Assembly (NCBI GenBank): GCA_039566865.1
Contig: CM076943.1
Location: 43,966,663-44,030,662, forward strand
DNA from: Aurelia coerulea
Lineage: Eukaryota; Cnidaria; Scyphozoa; Semaeostomeae; Ulmaridae
Direction of reading: 5' to 3'
Length of the DNA: 64,000 nucleotides
Positions 10,901 to 22,900 of this stretch are shown one piece after another; position 1 is the first letter of the stretch, and every line of letters begins with the position of its first letter. The notes under the pieces are model-generated. The model was not told the DNA's origin, searched no databases, and saw only the letters and a program-made list of their open reading frames with translations. Both the position numbers and the translations under genes were made by a program.

Positions 10901-13900
10901 ACGCAATATTCGTGTGGCGTTCAAACCACTTACACGTGTCAATCCGTTACACATCATCAAAACGGACGCGTCCTTAGAAGGCTGGGGCGCATTCTATAAT
11001 GAAATGACTGCCGGGGGAATATGGTCCCTTTCTGAAAAAGAAAATAGCATAAACTATCTCGAAATGAAGGCAGTATTATTTGGGTTACAAACCTTTGCAA
11101 AAGAATTTCACGATACTCATATCAAAGTCTTGTCAGATAACACAACTGCTGTTTCTGTGCTAAACAATATGGGCACAAGTCACTCAAAAAAGTGTAATGA
11201 TATCTGCAAAGAAACCTTGGAGTGGTGTATGGCCCGAAATATTTGGCTAACACTAGCACACATCCCCGGGAAGGATAATATCGAGGCAGATAGTGCCTCA
11301 AGGAAAAAGGAAAACACATCAACGGAGTGGCAATTACAGCCCAAACTCCTCCATTCGTGTTTAAAGCACCTTAACTTTTATCCTAATATCGATCTTTTTG
11401 CAACAAGGATAAATAAACAGTTTCAGCGTTTCTTATCATTCAAGCCAGACCCTGAGGCTTTTGCAGTTGATGCATTCACTATCGACTGGTCCACTTACAA
11501 ATTTTATGCATTTCCCCCTTTCAGCATGATACCAAGAGTCTTAAGGAAGATTCAGGACGACAATGCAAAGGGAATATGCGTCCTCCCAAACTGGCCAACA
11601 CAACCGTGGTTTCCGTGGGCAAAGAAACTGATGCTCAAACCACCAATCATATTGAATGCCAGCCAGAATGCGCTGCTACTGCCGAACAGGCCAGAGGTAA
11701 AGCACCCTCTGTTCAAAAAGCTGCAAATGATTGTTTGCCTCTTGTCCGCCAAAAATTAAGTTCTACGAACTTATCCGAAGACGCACAAAAACTTATTTTA
11801 TCATCTTGGCGTCCAGGTACTCAAAAACAGTATCAGTCATATTTAAAGCGCTGGAAGACAAACTTTACCGAAAATGCAGTTTCAGTTTTATGCCCTACCG
11901 TTGAACAAGTGATTGAATTTCTAACTTTGTTATATAGAAATGGGCTTGGCTACAGTGCTATTAACACTGCTAGATCGTCTCTGGCTTCCATAATATTTCA
12001 AGGAAATGGACTGCCTATTCGGGAGCACCCCTTGATTCGTAGATTTTTGAAGGGTATTTTTGAGTTGAGACCTTCATTGCCAAAATACAATTTCATTTGG
12101 GACGTAAATAAAGTCTTTACATATTTCAAAACTTTTCTAGCTCTTGAAAATATCAGTCTAAAGAATTTATCCTACAAAACAGTTACGCTCCTCTGCTTGG
12201 TAACGGGACAACGTTGTCAGACAATTCATACGATAGATATCAATAAGATACAGTCAATTGCTGATAAGATGCGTATAACAATACATAAGCCTTTGAAAAC
12301 AACAAAACCAGGCAAACACCAGGCACCACTAGAACTGCATCATTATCCGGAGGAGCCGAAGCTATGCATTGTAAAGACATTGTCCCATTATTTAGAACGT
12401 ACTAAAGTACTCAGAGGGGAACATTCGGCACTATTTGTAAGTTTTCATAAGCCTCACAAGCCAGTATCAAAGGACACGATTGCACGATGGGTAAAAGCTA
12501 CATTAACTGATTCTGGCATAGACACGGATGTTTTCAGTGCGCACAGCTGCAGGGCAGCATCTACATCTGCAACCAAACAAGCAGGAATGACTTTATCGGA
12601 AATCATTAAAAGCGCTGGTTGGTCAAATGAAAGAACATTTGCAAAACATTATGAACGTGAAATTAATTCTCAAAATTTTGGAGATTTTGTATTCGAAAAT
12701 AAGAAATAAATCAACTTTAGCTTTGTTTATTGTTTGATAACATGTTATGTTCTTCAGGGATGTTTCTTTTTCTAACATCTTTATGGGCGGATTATCACTA
12801 CCTAAGCTCGTGCTTGCAGGGCTTTAAAATCTCATGTGACTCCGTAGTGACGTAGTTGATGACAGAGAAGAATTAGAAAATTAAACGAGCCTTACCTGTA
12901 AGGTGAAGTTTGATTGGAATTCTTCTCTGGCATCAACAGGAACGTAGGAGTCACATGCCCGCCCGGGTATATTTTCCCGCCCTTTGTGACTCCTGCGTTC
13001 TGTGATGTATTTGTCCTGCAATCACTTCGCGTTAAAGGATGACTGGCAACGCATGCGCTCGCTTCTCATGTGACTCCTACGTTCCTGTTGATGCCAGAGA
13101 AGAATTCCAATCAAACTTCACCTTACAGGTAAGGCTCGTTTAATTTTCTAATTATAGCCAATTGTAACCTTCTGTTCTAGCCTAGAAAAGCCTTGCTGTA
13201 ACCTTGTAAATGGCTCGAAAAATGCTAATAAGTTTAACCTAGGCTAACGCAAGGCTGATCTTAGCCTTGTAGAAACCCTGTGTTACACTGGTTGTAGCTT
13301 GGAATCTTACAGATAGCCTTGTAATTTTCTTCAAAAGATAGGACAAGGTCATATTCCCTGCTACAAGGCTAAAACTTCGCCGGTACAAGGCCAAGTTTAG
13401 CCTTGTATTTCTTGTACAGGAAGCAATGCCTAACATTGAAACCATGCATTATACCAAACTCCACATAATTATACAACAACAGCTTTCCATTCCTGCACAT
13501 CCCAATCACCTAATTACACCTGATACCCCTGACCTTGTTTGTCAGATAACTACAGTAAGGGAGTTGTCTTTCAATGCTGGGTACAAGGGTGGAATAATTT
13601 TTGGAGGGGTATGACATTTTTTAGCCTTCTGGGTTATCTGAATTTTTTTATCTATTCATAATTGAGTTTCAAGGTGTTTGAATACCAAAAGCTTCAACAG
13701 CAAAAAACAACCTTAATTTCTTCATCCTCAAATATGGAGCTTTGAGATAATACAGGGTGTCCCAAAAAGATTGTGCCCCGTTTGTCTGAAGTTTGCGACA
13801 AAACGGCAAAAGATTCTCGCCAAACTTTTGCGTGATGTTGCTCTTCCGATGTTCAATTAAAGTTTGCAACCATCCCCATAAAAATCCGTTGAAAAATGAT

Positions 13901-16900
13901 GGAGCTGTGACCTTCAGGAGACCAAACTTGCCCGATCACTGAAACCAGCGGTCGGCCATTTTGTTGTACTATTTTGCAGCGATAAATAGCTTTATGGAAT
14001 GAAAATGAAACAGCAGGCTCCAATGTCATAGCTGTCGTGAAAATTCTGATAATCCTTGGAGAGTTCCACTATTTCTGACCTCACAGAAATTATTTCTTAC
14101 CTCACGTGAAGATACTTATCACTGCAGAACAGTGAGCCAAAATGGCCGACTGCTGGTTTCAGTTGTCAGGCAAATTTGGTCTTCTGAAGGTCGTAGCTTC
14201 ATCATTTTGCAACGGATTTTTACGGGGATGGTGGCAAACGTTAATTGAACATCTGAAGGGCACCATCATGCAAAAGTTTGGCGAGAATCTCTTGCCGTCT
14301 TGTCGCAATCTTCAGACAAACAGGGCACAATTTTTCTGGGACACCCTGTACTTGTAACATTTTCCTCCATTAGATCTTCTTTCATTACCACAATGCATGT
14401 ACGACATGAGTAGCAACATTATTGAAGTATGACTTTTTTTCAGTATTTCAAAATGGGGTTTCAAATTTTATTGAATTTAGTGAATGGGCTATGGAAATTT
14501 TTTCATGTTTCTCCAAAATTCTTCCATCCCTGTACCCAGCACTAAAAATGACAACCCTCTAAATGCATCATTTGATTTTTTAGATACAGCGGTCATCTTC
14601 CTGTCAAGACTTGCCCAAGAAATTGGTCTTGAGTTTCATTGTATAGAGGTAGGATTATTTGATGATATATTTTAGGAAATACTTTTATTGCTTTATTTGG
14701 ACTATACTATGAATAACAACAGTCAGGAAATGCTGCAAACTGGGTTTACTGAAACGAATTTAATGTCTTCGTGTAAGAATCCTCTAAAGGCTTGAAATCA
14801 TTTCGCTTAGGTAGGTAGGTAGGTAATCATATTTAACGTGGCTAGCCTGCGAAAGTCTGAGAGAGACTTATTTCCAGCAGGGGCCACGGATGTTTTACCA
14901 TCAACCCACCGCAGCTACCAGATTTCCCTCACATGGCTCTGGTCGACCTGGGCTAGAGTTACGGACAGCGACCAAACTGTCCAGCGTGGGATTCGAACCT
15001 CGGCCGTTCTGACCTTTGGTTTACGAGTCAGTCGCCTTAACCACTCAGCCAGGCGCTCTGCACTCTGCGCGCTCTGCTTCAAAAATATTTGATATAGTTA
15101 CGTAACAAATTGGTTTATATTGCCTCTTGGTTAAGTCATTGACCATGCAAATAGTGATGTTTTAGCAATGCAGCAATAAGATATCATTACGATACCTTCC
15201 ATACTGGTGATATCATTTGACAGCCATGACTGAGGTAGCCTACATGAGAGGTCTCCAAAATTGTTGAAAATGAACAATAAACAGACAGACAGACAGAATC
15301 TATTGCAAAGCTATTGTGCAAGAATATATGCTTCTTTGCAGCAATAGACCTTTTAGCTATTCTACAAGAAGCCTGGATTGAGCGTTATTTTGTGCACATT
15401 CGAAAATAGACCTTTTTACTTCTTAAAAAGAGGTTTGGATCGATAGCTAGTAAATTTTGCTAAAAGAAATGGAAACACGACCCCCGTTTTGGATAGATGC
15501 CTGCTAGCTGCGGCAAGAAGTTCCTTCGGATCTCAGAACACTTTTCAATGGGCCAAGCGATGATAACTTTGTTTGAATTGATTTAAAACTGGTTCAGGTT
15601 AAACACAGAAGTTAGTTTTATTTGCCTTCTGGCCTTGTTTCTCATTATTTTCATTTGTCGTTTGCTGATTTTGTTGTGTAACGGTGGGTGCATTGCAAGG
15701 GTTTCATTTAGCGACTTTGCAAATTGAACTTTGCGTTTCAACCGTCGTTATTCAAATGAAAGAAAAGTCAGCTAAAAATGAATGAAAATAACGAGAAACA
15801 AAGCAAAAAGACCAATAACACTTGCGTGTGTGTAAACTAAACCATGGCCAACTCACTTTGCACAAAGAAGTCGATAACAAACTGTCTGAAAAGTTTTGAG
15901 ATCCGAAGCAACTTCATGCCACAGCTAGCAGTGCATCCACTGAGAACGGGGGTCGTTCTTTCGTTTTCCTTCCCAAACTTTACCAAATTTGGACGCTCGA
16001 TCCAAACCTCTTTTTTAAGAAGTAAAAAGGTCTATTCTACGAAATGTATCAAAATAGCATTCATGTAGCCAGAAAGAAGCTCCCTTAAATCTATGGCACC
16101 AAAAGTACTTGGTGGATCGGAATGAGTCGAACTATCTTCATATTTTACTCATGTGCTTCCAAGCACACCAGAACTATAGGTATGACTTTATGAAACTTTC
16201 ATGGTTGTAAAATGCCAGAATCTATATTACTAAACGGCTAAGCAGGCAAGATCAAAGGCTGAATTTGTCTGTCTGCGGAGCTAATATTCCTCCAGCTCTC
16301 CCAGGCAGCTAAGTCCACTCAGGCATGAAACGTCACTAGATCAACTCAACTAGAAAACAACTGAAACAACCAAGGCACCCACAACAATGACGGCAGCAAC
16401 TAATTTTCAGCACATCCACTTCTTTCACTTCACCATGAACGACCAAACTTCCACGGAAAAGAAAAAGCAAACCCAAAATCACCCAAGTGGCCACTATGTG
16501 CAGACACACATTTCCACTTAAATGCTCTCATACCAAAAAGGCTGGGGAGATAACTGGGAAAGCTAGGATTTCCCAGGATTTCCCCAGTTTCCCTAGCTTT
16601 TTCATCAAAACAAATTTCAAGCTTGGAATTCTGTTTCCTAGGAAGCTGGGGAAGCTGGGAATCAGTACCCAAAGAGCTAGGAAAGCTGGGAAATGTTCCT
16701 AAAAAAATTCCATTATATTCCACTATTATTTCCCAGTTTTTTTAGTATGGGCTGCTCAAATAGACAATAGTGATGCTAAAGGGAATGTGGAAGCATGACA
16801 AAGCCGGCCAAGCGGGCCAAATAATCTCCCAAGACTTGATCAAATCATAATGAAGCACCTCACATAATGAAGAACAGTACAATTTTTCATCAGGTGGTGA

Positions 16901-19900
16901 GAGATATCGTTTGCACTTTATTTGCCATCGGATTTAAAATCTTCAATAGTCGTTTTGAAAATACACTTCTTGTAGCCCCCAGAGAGGTGAAATGCCCTTG
17001 TGTATTGCTCTGTGTGATGAGATTCGTTATGGTTTGATGATGTGTGTTAGGTCCATTCGCAGGCATTTTGCAACCATGAAATTTTCGTAAAGTCAAATTT
17101 ATACCTATAGTATTTGAGGATGTTTATTTATGGTTTAGGCCGATGTCTTTATGTCGCAAAGAAGAAGCCTTAGATGGCATGAAAAATAAACGGCCTTCTT
17201 TCCCAGTCAACATTTTAGATGCGATGCAAAAGGCTGAACCTATATGTCGTTCAGAGAATATATGTCGTTCAGAGAATACGAATTCAGTTAATACTGAGTT
17301 CAGAGAATACGAATAAGAGTTCAGCCTGTTGTATCACATGTTGACTGGAAAATAGGCCGTTTCTTTCTCATGCCATCTAAGGCTTGAATTTGAGCAGGTT
17401 TATCAATCTCCTTTTCGACATAAAAAACACCTTGGTAAGACCACAATAAACATCTTAAATTACAATTCAGCCTTTAGGCAATCAAATAAAACAAAGTTTT
17501 TGAATATTGGTTCAGTGGTTATGGACATGTAGGCTATCAAACAGTAATACATCATTTTGGGACACCCGGTATGTTTTAGTGATCATAAAAATGTGAGAAC
17601 AATCACAAATATATTTGGTGCTATGAATTTTTGAAAGTTGGTACTTTTTTGGCTCACCCAGTATGTACTGTATATTTCTTTCTTCAAAGAGTTTGCAGCT
17701 TCCAGGATTTTTTAAGAACCTTTTTTTGAAAGATCCTCATATTTGTGAAACTTTTAGGTACATCCCAAGAATCCAGTTGTTATCTTGACTTGGAAAGGAA
17801 CTGATGAAAGTCTACCAAGCATTATTCTCAACAGTCATATGGATGTTGTGCCTGTATTTCCAGTAAGTACAACTGGTGACCCAAAAAATTGAACCAAGAA
17901 AACCTTTTACGCATTAATGGTGATCTGAAGCGAAAATTTTTATTGATGCAAATGAATATGACTGTTGAATGATAAAGAATATATTTCTGAATTATCCACT
18001 ATTTTGTATGATTGGCTGATGATGTCATTTTGTTTGCAAAAATGGAAGAAAGTATACAAGGTTGACTATGTTTCCAAAGGGGGAAATTGACTCTAAGAAT
18101 TTTTCTTCGGTTGAAATGCCTTTCTAAACATGATATCAATTCATGAGACGATTTCTTTTACATTTATTCTGCTTACCTTAAATGTCTCCTGCAACTGTAA
18201 TCTTTCAAGCTTTCAAAGATCAGATGCAGCTATATTTCCATATATTATCGTCGTAATATGCAAACAAAATGACGTCATCAGCTGGCACTTAGAATCGGTG
18301 GATAGCTTGAAAACGAAATGAGATATCAAAGAAATCTAAACAGGATTCTTTGTCATTCGACAGTGCCGTTCATTTGCATCAATAACAATGTTTGCTTCAG
18401 GTCACCTTTAAGAACTCTGCTTTCCACTCTGTTGAGCACAGAAAGCCGGTTTTCAGAAGTCCTCCTCTCTATAAATTTATTAATTGATCTGTAACCAGTT
18501 GGTCTATCAAAAGTTGCATAATAAGTATCAGTATGAAATAACCAATATTCTTGGCAATCGAAAGATATATCAGATGAAATTGTTTGTTTTGCCACTTTGG
18601 AGTAAGCTTAATCCAAAATATTTTACAGGTTTCAGAAGAACTTCATTATCCACTCGGCTAATAAAGATTTCAATCAAACTTTTTATCACTGGCACCATAT
18701 GTTCACGGAGACACATGCCAAATTTGATGGCAAAAGCTTGGTTAGATTTTCTGCAATAAAATTTTAAAGTTTGCATGCCTACTTGACAACAAACACTAGA
18801 AAAGCTGGTCAGTCGATTATCGATTGGCAAATGTGAAACTATTGGTGAAGCGTTTGCAAGCAGGTGTGAAACTCGGTGTGAAACATGTCAGCATTCTTTT
18901 GAGATTGACAATGCAAATCTATTTGTTTTCTTGCAAATCTGTTTCGCTTTGCATGAACTATATTCTGAGTTGCATATTCACAGGACCCGGGGGGGGGGTA
19001 CTTGGTATATTTTGCTGACGGCGATGTGCACTCCTTTCCGGGTATCGTTTTCGCATTTTTTTTTTCTAACGCCGGGTATCAAAAGAAGCATTGAAGAGAG
19101 AAATCATCAAAGCACCTCATAAGTCATGCTACAGACAGCAGTGCAGCTAGACAGTATGAGGCCTTTCACCTGGCATTGAATGCCAGGGTCAAGTTGCTTT
19201 ATGAAAAGCTCAAAAGAAGGCAATTTTCCTAAAGTCGGTTATCGAAGATGTTATTTCATTGTTTTTCGACTAATTTTGACGTTTAGGGGTACGCTTTTCG
19301 CCGATTTTTACGTTTTAGGGTATGCTTTTCGCCGATTGTATCTAAAGCCGGCTATCGTTTCGAGGGAAAATTTCTAAAGCCAGGTGAGAAATTTTTTCCT
19401 TGGAGCGCAATTGAAAGTCAAGTGCCCCCCCCCCCCCCGGGTCACAGGATGATATGCTCATGGTGACATTGCACTGCACCTGATCAAAATCAATCCCCCG
19501 TTTTCTTGGATTTCGACAGGTCTTAGACCTGTCTGTATCCACTAAATCCTTATTTTCATGACTTTACGATCTTGATAAAGAAGGCATTTTGTTTTGTCAT
19601 TTATTGCCAAACTAGAAGCTTTACATGCACAAAAAAAAAAAATAGTAGCAATTTAGCCTAACTACCACACAATGTTTGAATCATGGAATTTGGTTGTTTA
19701 CTTTATGCCCAGGAAGGAGGATACTCAGGTATATTTAGGATAGGGAGCTCAGGCTGGGGTACAATGCATCAACCCAAAAAAAATTTCTAGCGTGCAAATA
19801 CACCCAAAAAATTATTTTTGTGACCCTTCTTACCTAAAAGTTATGACATCAGTATCTGTATAAAAGTGCCCTAACTGAAGATTTCTCTGCATTGTCTTTG

Positions 19901-22900
19901 GATTTTAGTAATGTTACTTGATTTTAACTCGTTCTAAGTTATCTTTTCCCAATTTTTTAATTTTTCCCATATTTGAGACCCAGAAAAGTAACTGTACAAA
20001 TCATTGACCCAAAAAAATTACCTTCGCCCAAATTTTAGACCCAAAAAAGTAACCTGAGCACCCCTATCCTACTTATACCAGAGTACCCCCCCCCTGGGAC
20101 TTTTTGCGGCTTATTTTCTTTTTGCGGCTTATTTTCTTTTTGGTCACTTAGTAGTACATGTATATGTGGTTTATTTCCAAACAAGGTACAGTATTGTGTT
20201 CCATTTCTTAAAAGCTCATGAGCAGGATGAAATTGCTTGTGAAAGCAGCTGTTGCCTGGAAATCAAATCCCTTAAAATGCCACAACAAATAGCATACTCC
20301 AAGAGAGCGAAGAACAAAATGCAACGAAATGTGGTGCAATTTCAAGAAAGATATACAGTACAGTAGGACCATTGATAAGCCATTAAATAGTTTCAATTTT
20401 CTGAAACGTTTTAAAATTGTTTTAAATTTTTCCACATTTTATTACTTATCTGTCAGGAATTTTGGAAGCATGACCCCTTTGCAGCAGTGAAAGAAGAAAA
20501 TGGTGATATATATGCAAGGGGTACGCAGGTAAGATATAGAATAAATTTCGTTTTTTAGACTGCTGTTTACAGGCAATCTGTCCCCTTCGATGAATGAAAA
20601 TAAAATCGATAAATATCTCTATTGTATATTCCAGAAGTTGGTGTTAATTCTCTTTATCCAAAGAAATCAGGGTCATAGAGACTCAGTGATGCATGAATTT
20701 AACTGCAGCGTAAATAAGGTAAATAAAGCAGTAGCCAAGGTCAGAACAATAGGGGACAGATTGCTTTTAATTTGGTCCTGTTTATTGAGCCATGTTACCC
20801 AGCAAGATGAGTTACCAGGCATGGCCAGTTGGGAATAATGAGTGTTTATCAGACCTTTATAAAGGTTTATCAAGCTTCAAATGTTCACATTATTTTGATA
20901 GATATTGCAAACAGTATTTGCAGTTTAGCGCTTGTGGGAATTGCTGCTTTTGAGAGCTATCTGGTTTTGATGCATACGCTCAAATTACAGAAGTTGGTCA
21001 CAAAATTACTTTTTGATTCCATTTGAAAATGGAGTAAAGGAAACAGCCTAAAAGTATCAAACTAAAATCCTCCATGTTTCAAATGACACCTTGATTTAGC
21101 CCACTTGCTCATCGTTTCTTTGAATCGTGTACGGTATGAAGACAAACTCCAAGATCAAGTTGAAACCATGCAAGAAATTAAAGGACATTTCATTTTTAAG
21201 TGTTAACAAATGGTATTGATTCAATAGCATGCTGTTTAAAGTGGTATGATTCTTTTTTAAATATTGGTTGTGATCCTTAATTTCCTTTTTTCAGGATATG
21301 AAGTGTGTTGGTATTCAGTAAGTCGATTTGAGCAAACGAAAACGAGACTGTGTGATTGTTTTTCGCCTCTTGATTGTTGCAAGCCTCTTTATCGCGTTCT
21401 TGTGCCATTTTCAATGCATGTGTACACGATAAAGAGGTTTGCAACAATCAAGAGGCGAAAAACAATCACACAGCCTCGTTTTCGTTTGCGCGATTCGACG
21501 TCACTTCGCTCAAATTGCTTATTTGAATACGTAATTTCACAAGGAGAAAGCGAAAAATAGTGGAAAAAAGTATCATACATCATTCATAGCAGTATTATCT
21601 TGTATTTTATCATCAATCATACCAACCCCGGACTTGTCCTTTAAAAAAGGTGGGTGTAAAATTCTTTGACATTTTTCTTTGAATTGAATGGCTCAATCTG
21701 CCGTGGAAATTTGTTAATATCTTTATTCTTTTCAAAATGGCGTCAATTTGATTATTTTTGAAGAAATCATGGAAAGTTTTTGAAAACAGTTCAAATCATC
21801 ATATATCCTAAACTAATAGAGGAAACATTATATAACCATAAAAAACCATAGTTTATGAAGGTCTACAACATGGTGGCAAGCAGAAATCTGTAGCTTTTCT
21901 GGTTTAGGATTTAGAAACCTGATGACGTCATAGCCTCAAATTTGATAAATGCCGACATTTTGAAACTAATCAAGATATCAATAAATTGCCACAGCAGATT
22001 TAAAGCAAAAAACCCCAAGTTCCATCCAAGCCATTTAATTCAAAGAAAATTGTAATAGAATTTTACACCGACCTTTTTAAAGATTTGAGCCCTATGTTAA
22101 AATATATGTATCCATGGTAATTCTAGTATTGTCAGAAATGAAATAGGATTTGACACGGTAAAAATAACTACATGGTGTGGGCATTCGAGCCTGATCTCAG
22201 GCTAGGGCATTCGCGTCCTTTTATTATACTTGTTATGGATACAGGTTAGATATATGGGTACTGAGTTACAAGTTTTGAAAGATTTACATTATTTTTTTTA
22301 TTATCAATTTCTTTATCGTTGGCTCACAGAAAATGATAGCTGAAAATAGATAGCTAATTAATTCTAACATTAAAATGTATAATACATATGTCACATAAGA
22401 AAGATAGATAAAATATTTGCAATTCATCAAGAGTATACAATATAAAGCTAGTTTCTGAAAACATTTATTATAAAAAGCCCAAGTTCGGAATAAAAATGCA
22501 ACACAGCTTGCATGAACAATTTTCTCCGTTCCAGTTCTTTATATTTGCTTTAAACTGATCAAGGGATCCTGAATTCTGTATTGTTTGTGGTAACATTTGC
22601 CACAGTTGCGGACCTTTAAAGGGAATCTAAGCATTTATAAGTCCTTGCTAAAAATAGCCGCGCAAAGACAGTAGGTTATGACACGTGCCGCTCCATATTT
22701 GGGTGGCTGATCTACGTCAACAGGAAATACTGGTTTCTGATAGGCTAAACTCTGATCGCAAATGGCTTGAGCCACTTTTATATGCTTACATTCCCTTTAA
22801 GTCTGATGCTTTCTGTGCCATTGCCAACTGATTTCGCCCTGAGTTGAATGAATTCGTTATTGTTTCGCAAATTGTAATGACTTGCGGTTTCACAGAAAAT

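Larger units (their letters stand above)
8240..13153 (+). mobile_element. DIRS-type tyrosine-recombinase retrotransposon, apparently intact (4.9 kb)
   Basis: Order: left inverted repeat, GAG ORF, RT/RNase H/methyltransferase-like ORF, tyrosine recombinase ORF, internal complementary region, right inverted repeat with an outer extension. Known: DIRS elements replicate through a circular DNA intermediate that the recombinase integrates without a target duplication. Seen: the internal region 12830-12957 contains the exact complement of the left end (8240-8282) fused to the exact complement of the right end (13067-13153), overlapping by the dinucleotide AA (TT on the other strand), as expected for a circle-junction template. 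The flanks read ccttG-TT... and ...A-TT-atagcc, with no duplication. All three ORFs are uninterrupted, so insertion is recent and the copy may be competent. Confidence 0.93.

Noticed and set aside
14989..15062. tRNA gene on the minus strand
   Set aside because: Box A and box B are good, but the acceptor and anticodon arms do not pair properly and the sequence continues into a SINE body with a simple-repeat tail.
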